A DNA stretch of 11,508 bases from CAIWXH01 sp964555675 (GTDB lineage: Bacteria; Chloroflexota; Chloroflexia; Chloroflexales; Chloroflexaceae): contig CAZKTU010000215.1 of the NCBI GenBank assembly GCA_964555675.1, positions 1 through 11,508 on the forward strand. The letters run 5' to 3'. Positions 5,956 to 11,508 of the stretch are shown piece after piece. The notes under the pieces are model-generated. The model was not told where the DNA came from and searched no databases. It saw only the letters and a program-made list of their open reading frames with translations. Within the stretch, counting starts at the first letter, position 1. Every line of letters starts with the position of its first letter. The position numbers and the translations under genes were made by a program.

Positions 5956-7041
5956 TTAGCGGCGCGGGGCGGCCGCGCGCAGACGGCGGGCCAGGAGGAG
6001 GGCGAAGAGGCCCCAGCCGAGCCAGGCGAAGAGCACGCGGCTGAAGCGTGCGGCCAGGAGCCAGAGCAGGATCGTGATGCGAAAGGCCCCGACCAGGGTG
6101 CGCTTCCAGAGCACCGCCCGGCCCTCGGCGTGCCAATTTAGGGTATTGAGCCGGGTGAGTAAGCCGCGCTCGATGCAGCCCTCGAGCGAGTAGATATAGA
6201 TCGTGTCGGTGTGATGTGCGGCGAGCAGCAGGTCGCGCTCGAGAGCCTCCCAGTGCAGTGGCGGCAGGCCCTCGCCGGCGCCCTCGTGGGCCAGGCTACT
6301 GTTGAGCATGCCGACCCCGATTGCGTCGGCCGAGGGGCCGTAGCTAGTGACCAGGGCGCCCCCCAGATCATTGCCAAAGGCCTCGATGGGGGCGCTGCTG
6401 TAGCAGATGAGCACTTCGACGTCGGCGGGGAGGTCGACGATATCGAGGGCGCGCTGGGCCAGGGTCGTGCCGGCGCGCCGGTCGTCGGCGAGGATGGGCA
6501 ACTGGTAGGTGTGGACCTCGTAGCCGTCGTGGTGGATCTCGGCGATCAGCTCGGTGTAGGCCGCGCGGGCGGCGGCGAAGAGCACATTCTCGCGCGCGAG
6601 CCAGAGCCGGCGGGCGAGGTCGCGCAGGCCCCAGCGCTGGAGGCGCTCGAGCTCGCTGGTGGGGGGCTCGACGTCGAGGCCGATGGCGTGGAAGCGCGCC
6701 TCGGCGGCGCGGGCCCATGCCACAAAGGCGCGGTAGCGCTCGACGGCCTGCGGGTAGTTCTGCAGGTTGAGCCAGATGCCCTCGCCGGGCGGCAGGAGCA
6801 GCCAGGCCACCACCGGCACGCCGGAGGCGTTGAGCAGGCGCACGGCCTCGGCGGTGGTCTCGTCGAGGTCGCGCAGGGCCAGGGCGATGCCGTAGCCGTT
6901 GGCGGCCAGGCGGGGCAAGATGTCGCTGCCCTGGAGCATGGCGCGCAGAGCGGGGCCGGCGAGCTCGCTGAAAAAGATCAGCTGGGGCCGGCCAAAACCC
7001 GGGCGGGCGAGTTCGGTTGTCGATGGAGCTGAGTAGGCCAT
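5956..7041 (-). CDS. Membrane-anchored TIM-barrel protein, glycoside-hydrolase-like
   Basis: A 361-residue protein that I do not recognise as a named family. Eight strand-like segments occur in the right order for a (beta/alpha)8 barrel: QLIFFSE (20-26), YGIALAL (50-56), VPVVAWLLL (75-83), FHAIGLDVEPP (117-127), YEVHTYQLPI (174-183), VEVLICYSS (208-216), AIGVGML (240-246) and TIYIYSLEGC (280-289), with helices between. The fourth strand ends in D123-V-E125, the place and spacing of the acidic pair in GH18/GH25-type barrels, and E287 ends the eighth strand, so acidic residues point into the expected active-site face. After the barrel come two hydrophobic segments at about 316-334 and 336-350 and a basic tail, RRLRAAAPRR, suggesting a C-terminal membrane anchor. 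There is no N-terminal signal peptide, so which side of the membrane the barrel faces is unclear. First gene of a four-gene operon with its own TATAAT box at 7083-7088. Hydrolase activity is an inference from fold and residue placement. Confidence 0.8.
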   Translation of the reverse strand: MAYSAPSTTELARPGFGRPQLIFFSELAGPALRAMLQGSDILPRLAANGYGIALALRDLDETTAEAVRLLNASGVPVVAWLLLPPGEGIWLNLQNYPQAVERYRAFVAWARAAEARFHAIGLDVEPPTSELERLQRWGLRDLARRLWLARENVLFAAARAAYTELIAEIHHDGYEVHTYQLPILADDRRAGTTLAQRALDIVDLPADVEVLICYSSAPIEAFGNDLGGALVTSYGPSADAIGVGMLNSSLAHEGAGEGLPPLHWEALERDLLLAAHHTDTIYIYSLEGCIERGLLTRLNTLNWHAEGRAVLWKRTLVGAFRITILLWLLAARFSRVLFAWLGWGLFALLLARRLRAAAPRR

Positions 7042-7058
7042 GGTTGCCGGGTAGCGCG

Positions 7059-7070
7059 GGGGAGCTCCCC
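7059..7070. repeat. GGGGAGCTCCCC palindrome in the operon leader
   Basis: A perfect 12-nt dyad between the -10 box and the first ATG of the four-gene operon; with flanking GC it can extend to a slightly longer hairpin. It would be in the 5' leader of the message. No regulator can be named. Confidence 0.45.
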
Positions 7071-7106
7071 GCCGTCAGTCCCATTATACAACGGAGGCTG
7101 ACGGCG
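7070..7106. promoter_or_regulatory. 9-bp inverted repeat enclosing the operon -10 box
   Basis: CGCCGTCAG at 7070-7078 is the exact reverse complement of CTGACGGCG at 7098-7106; the 19-nt spacer contains the TATAAT of the minus-strand promoter. A dimeric repressor bound here would block the promoter. The alternative is an RNA stem at the end of the anti-sigma transcript, which stops at 7128, but no T-run follows. Confidence 0.5.
7083..7088 (-). promoter_or_regulatory. -10 box of the four-gene operon
   Basis: A perfect TATAAT on the minus strand inside a TTGTATAATGGG context that is identical to the one around the promoter at 1033. There is no recognisable -35 at 16-18 nt. Transcription would begin near 7076, 35 nt before the ATG at 7041. 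Confidence 0.6.
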
Positions 7107-7127
7107 AGGCTCTGGCTACGGGCATGA

Positions 7128-8978
7128 TTAGGGCGACGGGGTCGGGGTGACCACCGGGCAGGGCCGCGAGGTGGGCTCGGCGGTGACCGTATGGCCGCCG
7201 AGGCTCCAGCTCAGCGAGGGCCCGTCGAAGGTCACGCTGAAGAAGACCTCGGGGTAGGGCTTGCTGCGACCGGCGGGAAACTCGGTAGGCTGGCCGAGGT
7301 CCTCTGGCCCGTTCAGGAAGCGGTTTTCGGGGCCGACCAGTACCGTCTCGGCGCCGGGCGTATTGTTGCGATAGCCGAAGTAGGCGATGTAGCGGCCATC
7401 CTGGGCGGCGACACACTCGAGCAGGGGGCGCAGACCGATCACCTCGGGGTCGTCGCCGATCGTCGTCGGTGTCGGCGCGGGCGTGCGCGTCTCCGTCGGG
7501 GTGGCGGTGGTCGTGGGCGTAGCGGTCTCGGTGGCCGTCGGCGTGGCGGTGGCCGTGGCCGTGCGCGTGGCCGTGGGCGTGTCGGTCTCGGTGGCCGTCG
7601 GCGCGGCTGTGGCCGTGGCCGTGCGCGTGGCAGTGGGCTCGGGTGTGTCGGTCTCGGTGGCCGTCGGCGCCGGGGTACGCGTGGCGGTTTCCGTCGGCGT
7701 GATCGAGGCCGAGGCCGTGGGCGTGACCGTATCGGTCGGCGGCAGGGTGGGCTGGACAATCACCTCGAGGGTGGGGGTCGGCGATGCAGGCTCCGGGCTG
7801 GGGGTCGCGCCGAGGCCAGGCCGCGAGGTTGCGGAAGGCTCGGGCGTGGTGGTCGTGGGCGTCCCGCCGACCGGGTTGGGCGTACGCGTCGGGATCCGGG
7901 TGCGGGTCGTCGTGGGCGAGGCGCTCTCAGCCAGGGTGGGCGTAGCCGGAATCTGGCTCGTCGGGGGCGCGTCGACGGCGCCGGGGGCCTCGGGGGCGCT
8001 GACACCGCCGTCATCGGACGGAGCGCCCTGGATCTCGGTGGGGGCGGTGATCGGCGAGCTGATTACGCCGCCGGCCTGTGAGCTGCTGGGCGCGCCGGGC
8101 TGCGGGCCAGACTGGGGGGCGCCCTGACTGCCCTGGGCGGCCTCGGGCGTAGCGTCGGGCAGCGGGACGATCGCGGCCGCGTCGGCGGGCGCCTCGACCG
8201 GCAGATCGCTGAGCATGCCGGCCACACTGGCGGCGGCGGTCTCGATCACCTCCGAGGAGCTCTGGTCGGGCGCGCTGGCGCCGCGCAGGTCGGACTCGGC
8301 GCGCACGAGCAGGCGACCCAGGCGGATGGCGGTGCGCTCGTGGGTGTCGGGGCTGGTGGCGGGCAGCGCATCGATGGCCTGGCTGACCTGGGCCTCGAGG
8401 CGCTCGACCGTCTCGGAGATCAGGGCCGTGCTATCCTGGTCGCGCTCGGCGAGGGCGGCGATCTCGGCCACGCGGCGCTCGACGCTGGCGGTGGCCAACT
8501 GGGCGCGCCGGTCGGGGTCGGAGGCCATGGTGATGCGGGCCTGCTCGGAGAAGAGCTTCCAGCTATAGAGGTAGTCACCGGGGAGGCTGCGGGCGGCCGC
8601 GGCGTCGACGGTGTAGAAGGTCATCAGGAAGATGATCAGAGCGCTGAGGACGGCGCTGGCCATGCGCGGGCCGCCGCGGCGGAGCATCGTCGCGCCCATA
8701 TTGCGCACGTGGCGGAGCGTGCGCTGGGTGTGAGTCTCGGGGCGGGTGTAGGTGGTGCGGGCGATCGCCTCGATCTCACGCCGCCCGGAGGCCAGCCACT
8801 GTTCGAGGGAAGGGGGAAGCGCCGCAACCGCCTGGCGCTGGATAGCGGCGGCGGTACGGAGCATGGGCTCGAGCTCAGTAGCATGCTCGGGGTAGGCCCG
8901 CAGGCACTCCTCGATCGTAGCGCCGGCTCTGAGCCGCTCAAGAGCCTCATCTAGTAGCTGTGATAGGTCCGGGCGCAC
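7128..8978 (-). CDS. Membrane-anchored anti-sigma-like protein, DUF5667 type, with Thr/Pro linker
   Basis: A 616-residue single-pass membrane protein, probably the partner of the ECF sigma factor encoded 2 nt upstream. Residues 1-50 hold LDEALERLRAG, then ECLRAYPEHATELEPMLRTA, a cytoplasmic motif recurring in Chloroflexota and Planctomycetes regulators and a candidate sigma-binding part. One membrane helix lies at about 105-125. Residues 129-235, starting SLPGDYLYSWKLFSEQARI, match DUF5667, a helical extracytoplasmic domain common beside ECF sigma genes. A Pro/Ala/Ser then Thr/Pro linker runs from about 265 to 507, rich in TATET and TRTATATA units. The C-terminal domain (508-607) has the pattern ECVAAQDGRYIAYFGYRNN, a PAGR, FFSVTFDG and SWSLGG, an all-beta module seen at the ends of many exported bacterial proteins, with C522 and C607 able to form a disulfide. 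The GTG at 8978 is preferred by its position just after the sigma stop and a GGAG site upstream. Anti-sigma function is inferred from context. Confidence 0.82.
   Translation of the reverse strand: MRPDLSQLLDEALERLRAGATIEECLRAYPEHATELEPMLRTAAAIQRQAVAALPPSLEQWLASGRREIEAIARTTYTRPETHTQRTLRHVRNMGATMLRRGGPRMASAVLSALIIFLMTFYTVDAAAARSLPGDYLYSWKLFSEQARITMASDPDRRAQLATASVERRVAEIAALAERDQDSTALISETVERLEAQVSQAIDALPATSPDTHERTAIRLGRLLVRAESDLRGASAPDQSSSEVIETAAASVAGMLSDLPVEAPADAAAIVPLPDATPEAAQGSQGAPQSGPQPGAPSSSQAGGVISSPITAPTEIQGAPSDDGGVSAPEAPGAVDAPPTSQIPATPTLAESASPTTTRTRIPTRTPNPVGGTPTTTTPEPSATSRPGLGATPSPEPASPTPTLEVIVQPTLPPTDTVTPTASASITPTETATRTPAPTATETDTPEPTATRTATATAAPTATETDTPTATRTATATATPTATETATPTTTATPTETRTPAPTPTTIGDDPEVIGLRPLLECVAAQDGRYIAYFGYRNNTPGAETVLVGPENRFLNGPEDLGQPTEFPAGRSKPYPEVFFSVTFDGPSLSWSLGGHTVTAEPTSRPCPVVTPTPSP
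7501..7686. repeat. 60-66-bp minisatellite encoding Thr-rich repeats
   Basis: Blocks 7501-7560 and 7561-7620 are alike at 52 of 60 positions by hand alignment; a third copy follows from 7621 with a 6-nt insertion. On the minus strand they encode repeated TATETDTP and TRTATATA segments of the linker. Multiples of three keep the frame, so copy number can change the linker length without breaking the gene. Confidence 0.7.
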
Positions 8979-8980
8979 CG

Positions 8981-9670
8981 TTAATCTCCCCCCGGGGCCT
9001 CTAGTGGCGATGTAATCTCGGTGAAGACCAGTGAGCGACCCACCTCGCGCTCGGCCAGAACGGCCTGGCGCTGGTAGGGAGCCCCGGGGCCGGTCGATGA
9101 CCTACCCCCCATGAAGACCGGCTCTTCGGCCTCGCGGTTCAGGATGCGCTGCAGGCTCTGGAGCGCGCGGTGCTGAATAGCTTTGACAGCGCCTTCGGTG
9201 CGGCTCAGGATGCCGGCGATCTCGCTGTTGCTCATGTCGGCGAAGAAGCGCAGGGCCAGGACCTGCTGCTGGTCGCGGGTCAGCTGCTCGATGGCCTGCT
9301 GGAGCGCGACGCGCTCGGTGATGATGCGGGCGTCGTCCTGGGTGCGCTGGTCGATCAGGTCATCGTGGGCGTCGAACGGCGTTGCGACAACGCGCCTGCG
9401 GCGCTGGTAGCTGTGGAGGACGTTGGCGGCGATAGTGTACAGCCAGCCGAGGAAGGACTTCTCGTCGCGGAACTCGAAGCGCTCGATCCCGTTGATGACC
9501 TTGATGAAGACCTCCTGGGTCAGGTCCTGGGCTAGCTCATGCTCGGTGACGCGCACATACATATAGCGCAGCAGCACACCCGCGTAGCGGTCGTACAGCT
9601 CGCTGATCGCGCCAGGGTCCCGAGTTTTCGCGCGGCCGATGAGCTCGCGCAGGTCCTCCGAAGGGAGCAT
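8981..9670 (-). CDS. ECF-family RNA polymerase sigma factor
   Basis: A 229-residue sigma-70 family protein of the ECF group, which directs RNA polymerase to a specific regulon. Region 2 spans about 24-95: ELYDRYAGVLLRYMYVRV, the DLTQEVFIKV polymerase-binding helix at 49-58, and FLGWLYTIAANVLHSYQRRRR for -10 recognition at 73-93. Region 4 spans about 124-178: AIEQLTRDQQQVLALRFFADMSNSEIAGIL, then SRTEGAVKAIQHRALQSLQ as the -35 recognition helix-turn-helix. There is no region 1.1 or 3. Typical ECF proteins are about 170-200 residues, so the tail at 182-229 is an extra, Gly/Pro-containing extension of unknown role. The ATG at 9670 has GGAG 8 nt upstream. The stop TAA is followed after two bases by the GTG of the anti-sigma-like gene, implying coupled synthesis. 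Its promoter is likely the TATAAT at 9830-9835. Family assignment is secure, regulon unknown. Confidence 0.93.
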   Translation of the reverse strand: MLPSEDLRELIGRAKTRDPGAISELYDRYAGVLLRYMYVRVTEHELAQDLTQEVFIKVINGIERFEFRDEKSFLGWLYTIAANVLHSYQRRRRVVATPFDAHDDLIDQRTQDDARIITERVALQQAIEQLTRDQQQVLALRFFADMSNSEIAGILSRTEGAVKAIQHRALQSLQRILNREAEEPVFMGGRSSTGPGAPYQRQAVLAEREVGRSLVFTEITSPLEAPGGD

Positions 9671-9829
9671 ATTGCGGGCTCCAGGCTACCGCAGGCCCCC
9701 GCGCCGCGTGGCGATCCAACCATAAGATAGAACGCCGCGGGGCGGGGAAAAGTTGCGCTTGCCTGTACAGGGGCTGCGAGACCGATTCTGCTAGTCGGCA
9801 ATCTGAACGACGTTTGTTACACATTTAGC

Positions 9830-9835
9830 ATTATA
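9830..9835 (-). promoter_or_regulatory. -10 box of the sigma/anti-sigma operon
   Basis: A perfect TATAAT on the minus strand in an AT-richer island. No proper -35 lies at 16-18 nt; the nearest TTGACC copies (9859-9864 and 9869-9874 read on this strand) are 23 and 33 nt away. Transcription would start near 9823 and give a long leader of about 150 nt. Confidence 0.5.
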
Positions 9836-9858
9836 AGGGCCGTGACACCCTGCCGAAA

Positions 9859-9874
9859 GGTCAAAAGGGGTCAA
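9859..9874. repeat. Two GGTCAA direct repeats 10 bp apart
   Basis: GGTCAA occurs at 9859-9864 and again at 9869-9874, on the same face of the helix, between the divergent sigma and GTPase promoters. It could be a regulator site for either. Short enough that chance remains possible. Confidence 0.35.
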
Positions 9875-9885
9875 CTACGTTACGT

Positions 9886-9914
9886 TTGCGTCATCTGCGG
9901 CCACGCGCTATACT
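9886..9914 (+). promoter_or_regulatory. Promoter of the YchF-like GTPase gene
   Basis: TTGCGT at 9886-9891 and TATACT at 9909-9914 are separated by 17 nt. The -10 differs from consensus by one base and shares the TATACTTGC context with the SDR promoter. Transcription would start near 9921 with a leader of about 45 nt that holds a small CGACG-AAC-CGTCG hairpin at 9935-9947. Confidence 0.5.
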
Positions 9915-9965
9915 TGCCCAGCGGCAGCAGAATGCGACGAACCGTCGTAGGCATAATGGACAGAT

Positions 9966-11048
9966 ATGAAGATCGCAATCATCGGATTGGCAAATAGCGG
10001 CAAAACGACGGTGTTCAACGCCCTGACCCGCGGCACGGCCGAGACGGCGGCCTACTCGTCGGGCCAGCTCGAGCCAAACCTGGCCATGGTCAAGGTGCCC
10101 GACGCCCGCATCGAGGCTCTGGCCCAGATGTTCAAGCCGAAGAAGAACACCTACGCCGACGTGCAGTACGTCGACGTGGCCGGCTTCAGCGGCAGCGCGC
10201 GCCAGAGCGGCGGGCTCCCCCCGGCCCTGCTCAACTATATCGGTTCGGCCGACGCCCTGCTGCATGTGGTGCGGGCCTTCGAGGACGGGGGCGTACCCCA
10301 CCCCGACGGGTCGGTCAACCTGGCGCGCGACGTGCAGGCGGTGGACCTCGAGCTGGCCTTCTCGGACCTGGCGATCATCGAGAAGCGGCTGAACCGGCTG
10401 AACGCCGAGATCCCCAAGATGCCGGCCAAGGACAAGGAGCTGCGGGTCGCCGAGCGCGATCTGCTGGCGCGCCTGCAGGGCGCCCTGGAGGCCGAGCAGC
10501 CCATCCGCGCCGTCGCCATGAGCGAGGAGGAGGAGCGGCTGATTCGCGGCTACCAGTTCCTCACCGCCAAGCCGCTGCTGCTGGTGCCGAACATCGGCGA
10601 GGCCCAGCTGGCGACGCCGCCCGCCGTCGACTACGCCCACCCGCGGAGCGCCGTGGTGCCCCTGGCCGGCAAGATCGAGGCCGAGCTGGCCCAGCTCGAC
10701 GACGAGGACGCCAGGACGTTCATGGACGACCTGGGCATCAGCAAGCCCGCCCGCGATCTGGTCATCCAGAAGAGCTACGACCTGCTGGGCCTGATCAGCT
10801 TCCTCACCGCCGGCCCCGACGAGGTGCGGGCCTGGACGATCCGGCGCAATACGCCCGCCGTCGAGGCGGCCGGGGCCATCCACTCGGACATCCAGCGCGG
10901 CTTTATCAGGGCCGAGATCGTGGCCTACGACGACCTGATGCGCGCCGGCGATATGACCGCCGCGAAGAAGCAGGGGACGGTGCGGATGGAGGGGAAGACG
11001 TATGTGGTACAGGATGGTGACATCTGTCACTTCCTGTTTAATGTTTAG
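9966..11048 (+). CDS. ychF: YchF/Obg-like nucleotide-binding protein
   Basis: A 360-residue P-loop protein of the Obg/YchF family, which in other bacteria binds ATP or GTP, associates with ribosomes and affects stress responses. G1 is GLANSGKTT at 7-15, G3 is DVAG at 70-73, and the position of G4 holds NIGE at 209-212, the NxxE form that marks YchF and relaxes guanine specificity. A helical hairpin occupies about 125-195. The C-terminal TGS/DUF933 domain spans about 275-360 and is very well matched: LISFLTAGPDEVRAWTIR, HSDIQRGFIRAEIV, and the closing EGKTYVVQDGDICHFLFNV. It differs from textbook YchF in the P-loop (the usual PN before the GK is AN-S) and after DVAG, where the glycine-rich GEGLGN-type segment is replaced by GFSGSARQSGGLPP, so it may be a paralogous branch rather than the housekeeping copy. 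ATG at 9966 fits the P-loop start. Single-gene unit, divergent from the sigma gene. Confidence 0.9.
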   Translation: MKIAIIGLANSGKTTVFNALTRGTAETAAYSSGQLEPNLAMVKVPDARIEALAQMFKPKKNTYADVQYVDVAGFSGSARQSGGLPPALLNYIGSADALLHVVRAFEDGGVPHPDGSVNLARDVQAVDLELAFSDLAIIEKRLNRLNAEIPKMPAKDKELRVAERDLLARLQGALEAEQPIRAVAMSEEEERLIRGYQFLTAKPLLLVPNIGEAQLATPPAVDYAHPRSAVVPLAGKIEAELAQLDDEDARTFMDDLGISKPARDLVIQKSYDLLGLISFLTAGPDEVRAWTIRRNTPAVEAAGAIHSDIQRGFIRAEIVAYDDLMRAGDMTAAKKQGTVRMEGKTYVVQDGDICHFLFNV

Positions 11049-11123
11049 GGGCTGCGCCCCTGAAACCCGCTTGCGAGAGGGGCGGCGCCCCCTGAAACCC
11101 GCTTGCGAGAGGGGCGCAGCCCC
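11048..11123. repeat. GC-rich palindrome array after ychF
   Basis: Three GGGGC-NNN-GCCCC palindromes at 11048-11060, 11079-11091 and 11111-11123 alternate with two identical 18-nt spacers (TGAAACCC then GCTTGCGAGA) at 11061-11078 and 11093-11110; the period is 31-32 nt. The first palindrome shares its first G with the ychF stop codon. A fourth palindrome stands apart at 11183-11195. It resembles the REP-like GC-rich dyads that litter Chloroflexales genomes and could also end transcription. With only two spacers, and those identical, it is not a CRISPR. Confidence 0.75.
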
Positions 11124-11137
11124 TGCCACCCCACGGC

Positions 11138-11169
11138 TGCAGAGGGGGCCGCCGCCGGCCCCCTCTGCA
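11138..11169. terminator. Perfect 13-bp hairpin
   Basis: TGCAGAGGGGGCC at 11138-11150 pairs with GGCCCCCTCTGCA at 11157-11169 over a GCCGCC loop. It is the strongest stem in the window and lies 90 nt after ychF. No T-run follows, so it may be a REP-type element, a factor-assisted terminator or an RNA 3'-end stabiliser. Confidence 0.6.
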
Positions 11170-11182
11170 CTCCCCCGGCGCG

Positions 11183-11195
11183 GGGGCTGCGCCCC
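11183..11195. repeat. Fourth GGGGC-TGC-GCCCC palindrome
   Basis: Identical in sequence to the copy at 11048-11060, and overlapped on its left by a CCCCC-ggcgc-GGGGG inverted repeat (11172-11186). It marks the right end of the palindrome cluster. Confidence 0.6.
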
Positions 11196-11508
11196 TCGAC
11201 CCCGGAAAGAGGTAGCTCTGCTATGCTGGCGGCCGTGCTGCTCTGCCCCATGGGCGCTGCCGTCGGGTCACCCGGGCGCACCGGAGGGGCCTACCGACGT
11301 ACGTGACCGGCGCCCCCGGCCCCGAGCAAGGGCTCTCATGGGAGTGTCACCGTACGTGACCGGCGTCCCCTGCCCCGAGCAAGTGCGCTCATGGGAGTGC
11401 CACTGCCTGCGTTTGCCTGCTGCGAGAGCCAGCCAACATCGCGCCGGTCTGCCCGAAGGGGCATACCTGCTCGGACGGCAGCGCCCAGGCGGCATGACAG
11501 TAGAGCTG
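11196..11508. other. Gene-free right end of the window
   Basis: Apart from the 53-bp duplication nothing was found here. The open frames (11103-11306 plus, 11268-11495 minus, 11045-11281 minus) are rich in Arg, Pro and Gly, run through the repeats and lack domains or ribosome sites. The last 105 nt (11404-11508) hold no recognisable motif; a gene could begin beyond the edge. Confidence 0.6.
11298..11403. repeat. 53-bp exact-tandem duplication
   Basis: Copy 1 is 11298-11350 and copy 2 is 11351-11403, directly abutting. By hand alignment they agree at 48 of 53 positions (differences at unit positions 16, 21, 34, 37 and 50) with no gaps. Each begins CGTACGTGACCGGCG and ends CATGGGAGTG-N-CAC. 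No open frame across it looks coding. No third copy is apparent on either side. Confidence 0.85.

Noticed and set aside
5956..6136. Longer form of the DUF507 protein starting at 6136
   Set aside because: The added 65 residues are Arg/Pro-rich, overlap the barrel-protein gene and lack a ribosome site, whereas AGGAG sits before the ATG at 5941.
7191..8127. Plus-strand frames rich in Gly/Arg or Val opposite the anti-sigma-like gene
   Set aside because: They mirror the Thr/Pro linker repeats of the minus-strand gene; repetitive composition only.
9170..9535. Plus-strand frame opposite the sigma factor with Asp/Glu/Leu-rich sequence
   Set aside because: It is an antisense shadow of the sigma-70 region 2 and 4 coding sequence.
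11061..11110. Repeat-spacer pattern resembling a tiny CRISPR array
   Set aside because: The spacers are identical and the repeats are 13-nt GC palindromes; there are no cas genes.
11268..11495. Minus-strand 75-residue frame at the right end
   Set aside because: Arg/Gly/Pro-rich, crosses the 53-bp tandem repeat and has no ribosome site or domain.

Overview
The window is very GC-rich chromosomal DNA with third codon positions almost all G or C. It most likely comes from a Chloroflexota bacterium, perhaps of the Chloroflexales. This rests on an ECF sigma factor paired with a DUF5667-type membrane partner carrying a long Thr/Pro linker, a tandem-repeat secreted protein, a YchF-like GTPase and GC-rich palindromic intergenic elements. 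The assignment is inferred from gene content and composition only; there is no rRNA or marker gene to prove it. No tRNA, rRNA, transposase, integrase, CRISPR array or phage gene was seen.

Layout, left to right. (1) Positions 6-923, minus strand: an atypical short-chain dehydrogenase/NmrA-like protein, divergent across a 179-nt region with good promoters in both directions from (2) a small SpoIIAA/STAS-like protein (1103-1696, plus). (3) 1816-3360, plus: a secreted 514-residue protein made of five tandem domains of about 90 residues, followed by two adjacent terminator-like hairpins. (4) 3518-4516, plus: a family III CoA-transferase/alpha-methylacyl-CoA racemase-like enzyme that converges on (5) a four-gene minus-strand operon (7041 down to 4568), with a shared hairpin between them. 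In order of transcription the operon encodes a membrane-anchored TIM-barrel protein resembling glycoside hydrolases, a DUF507 protein, a polytopic membrane protein with a His/Asp-rich last helix, and a small YtkA/FixH-like lipoprotein. Its genes are 14 nt apart or overlap by 4 or 8 nt. (6) 9670 down to 7128, minus: an ECF sigma factor followed 2 nt later by its likely membrane-anchored anti-sigma partner. (7) 9966-11048, plus: a YchF/Obg-like GTPase, divergent from the sigma factor. (8) 11049-11508: a gene-free tail with a cluster of GC-rich palindromes, a perfect 13-bp hairpin and a 53-bp exact-tandem duplication.

How the parts may fit together. The sigma/anti-sigma pair would sense something at the envelope and is directly upstream of the four-gene envelope-type operon, which has its own TATAAT box sitting inside a 9-bp inverted repeat. 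The operon places an outward-facing barrel enzyme candidate, a polytopic membrane protein and a lipoprotein at the cell surface, so an envelope or surface-polymer role is plausible but not shown. The other genes look like ordinary, independently transcribed chromosomal genes.
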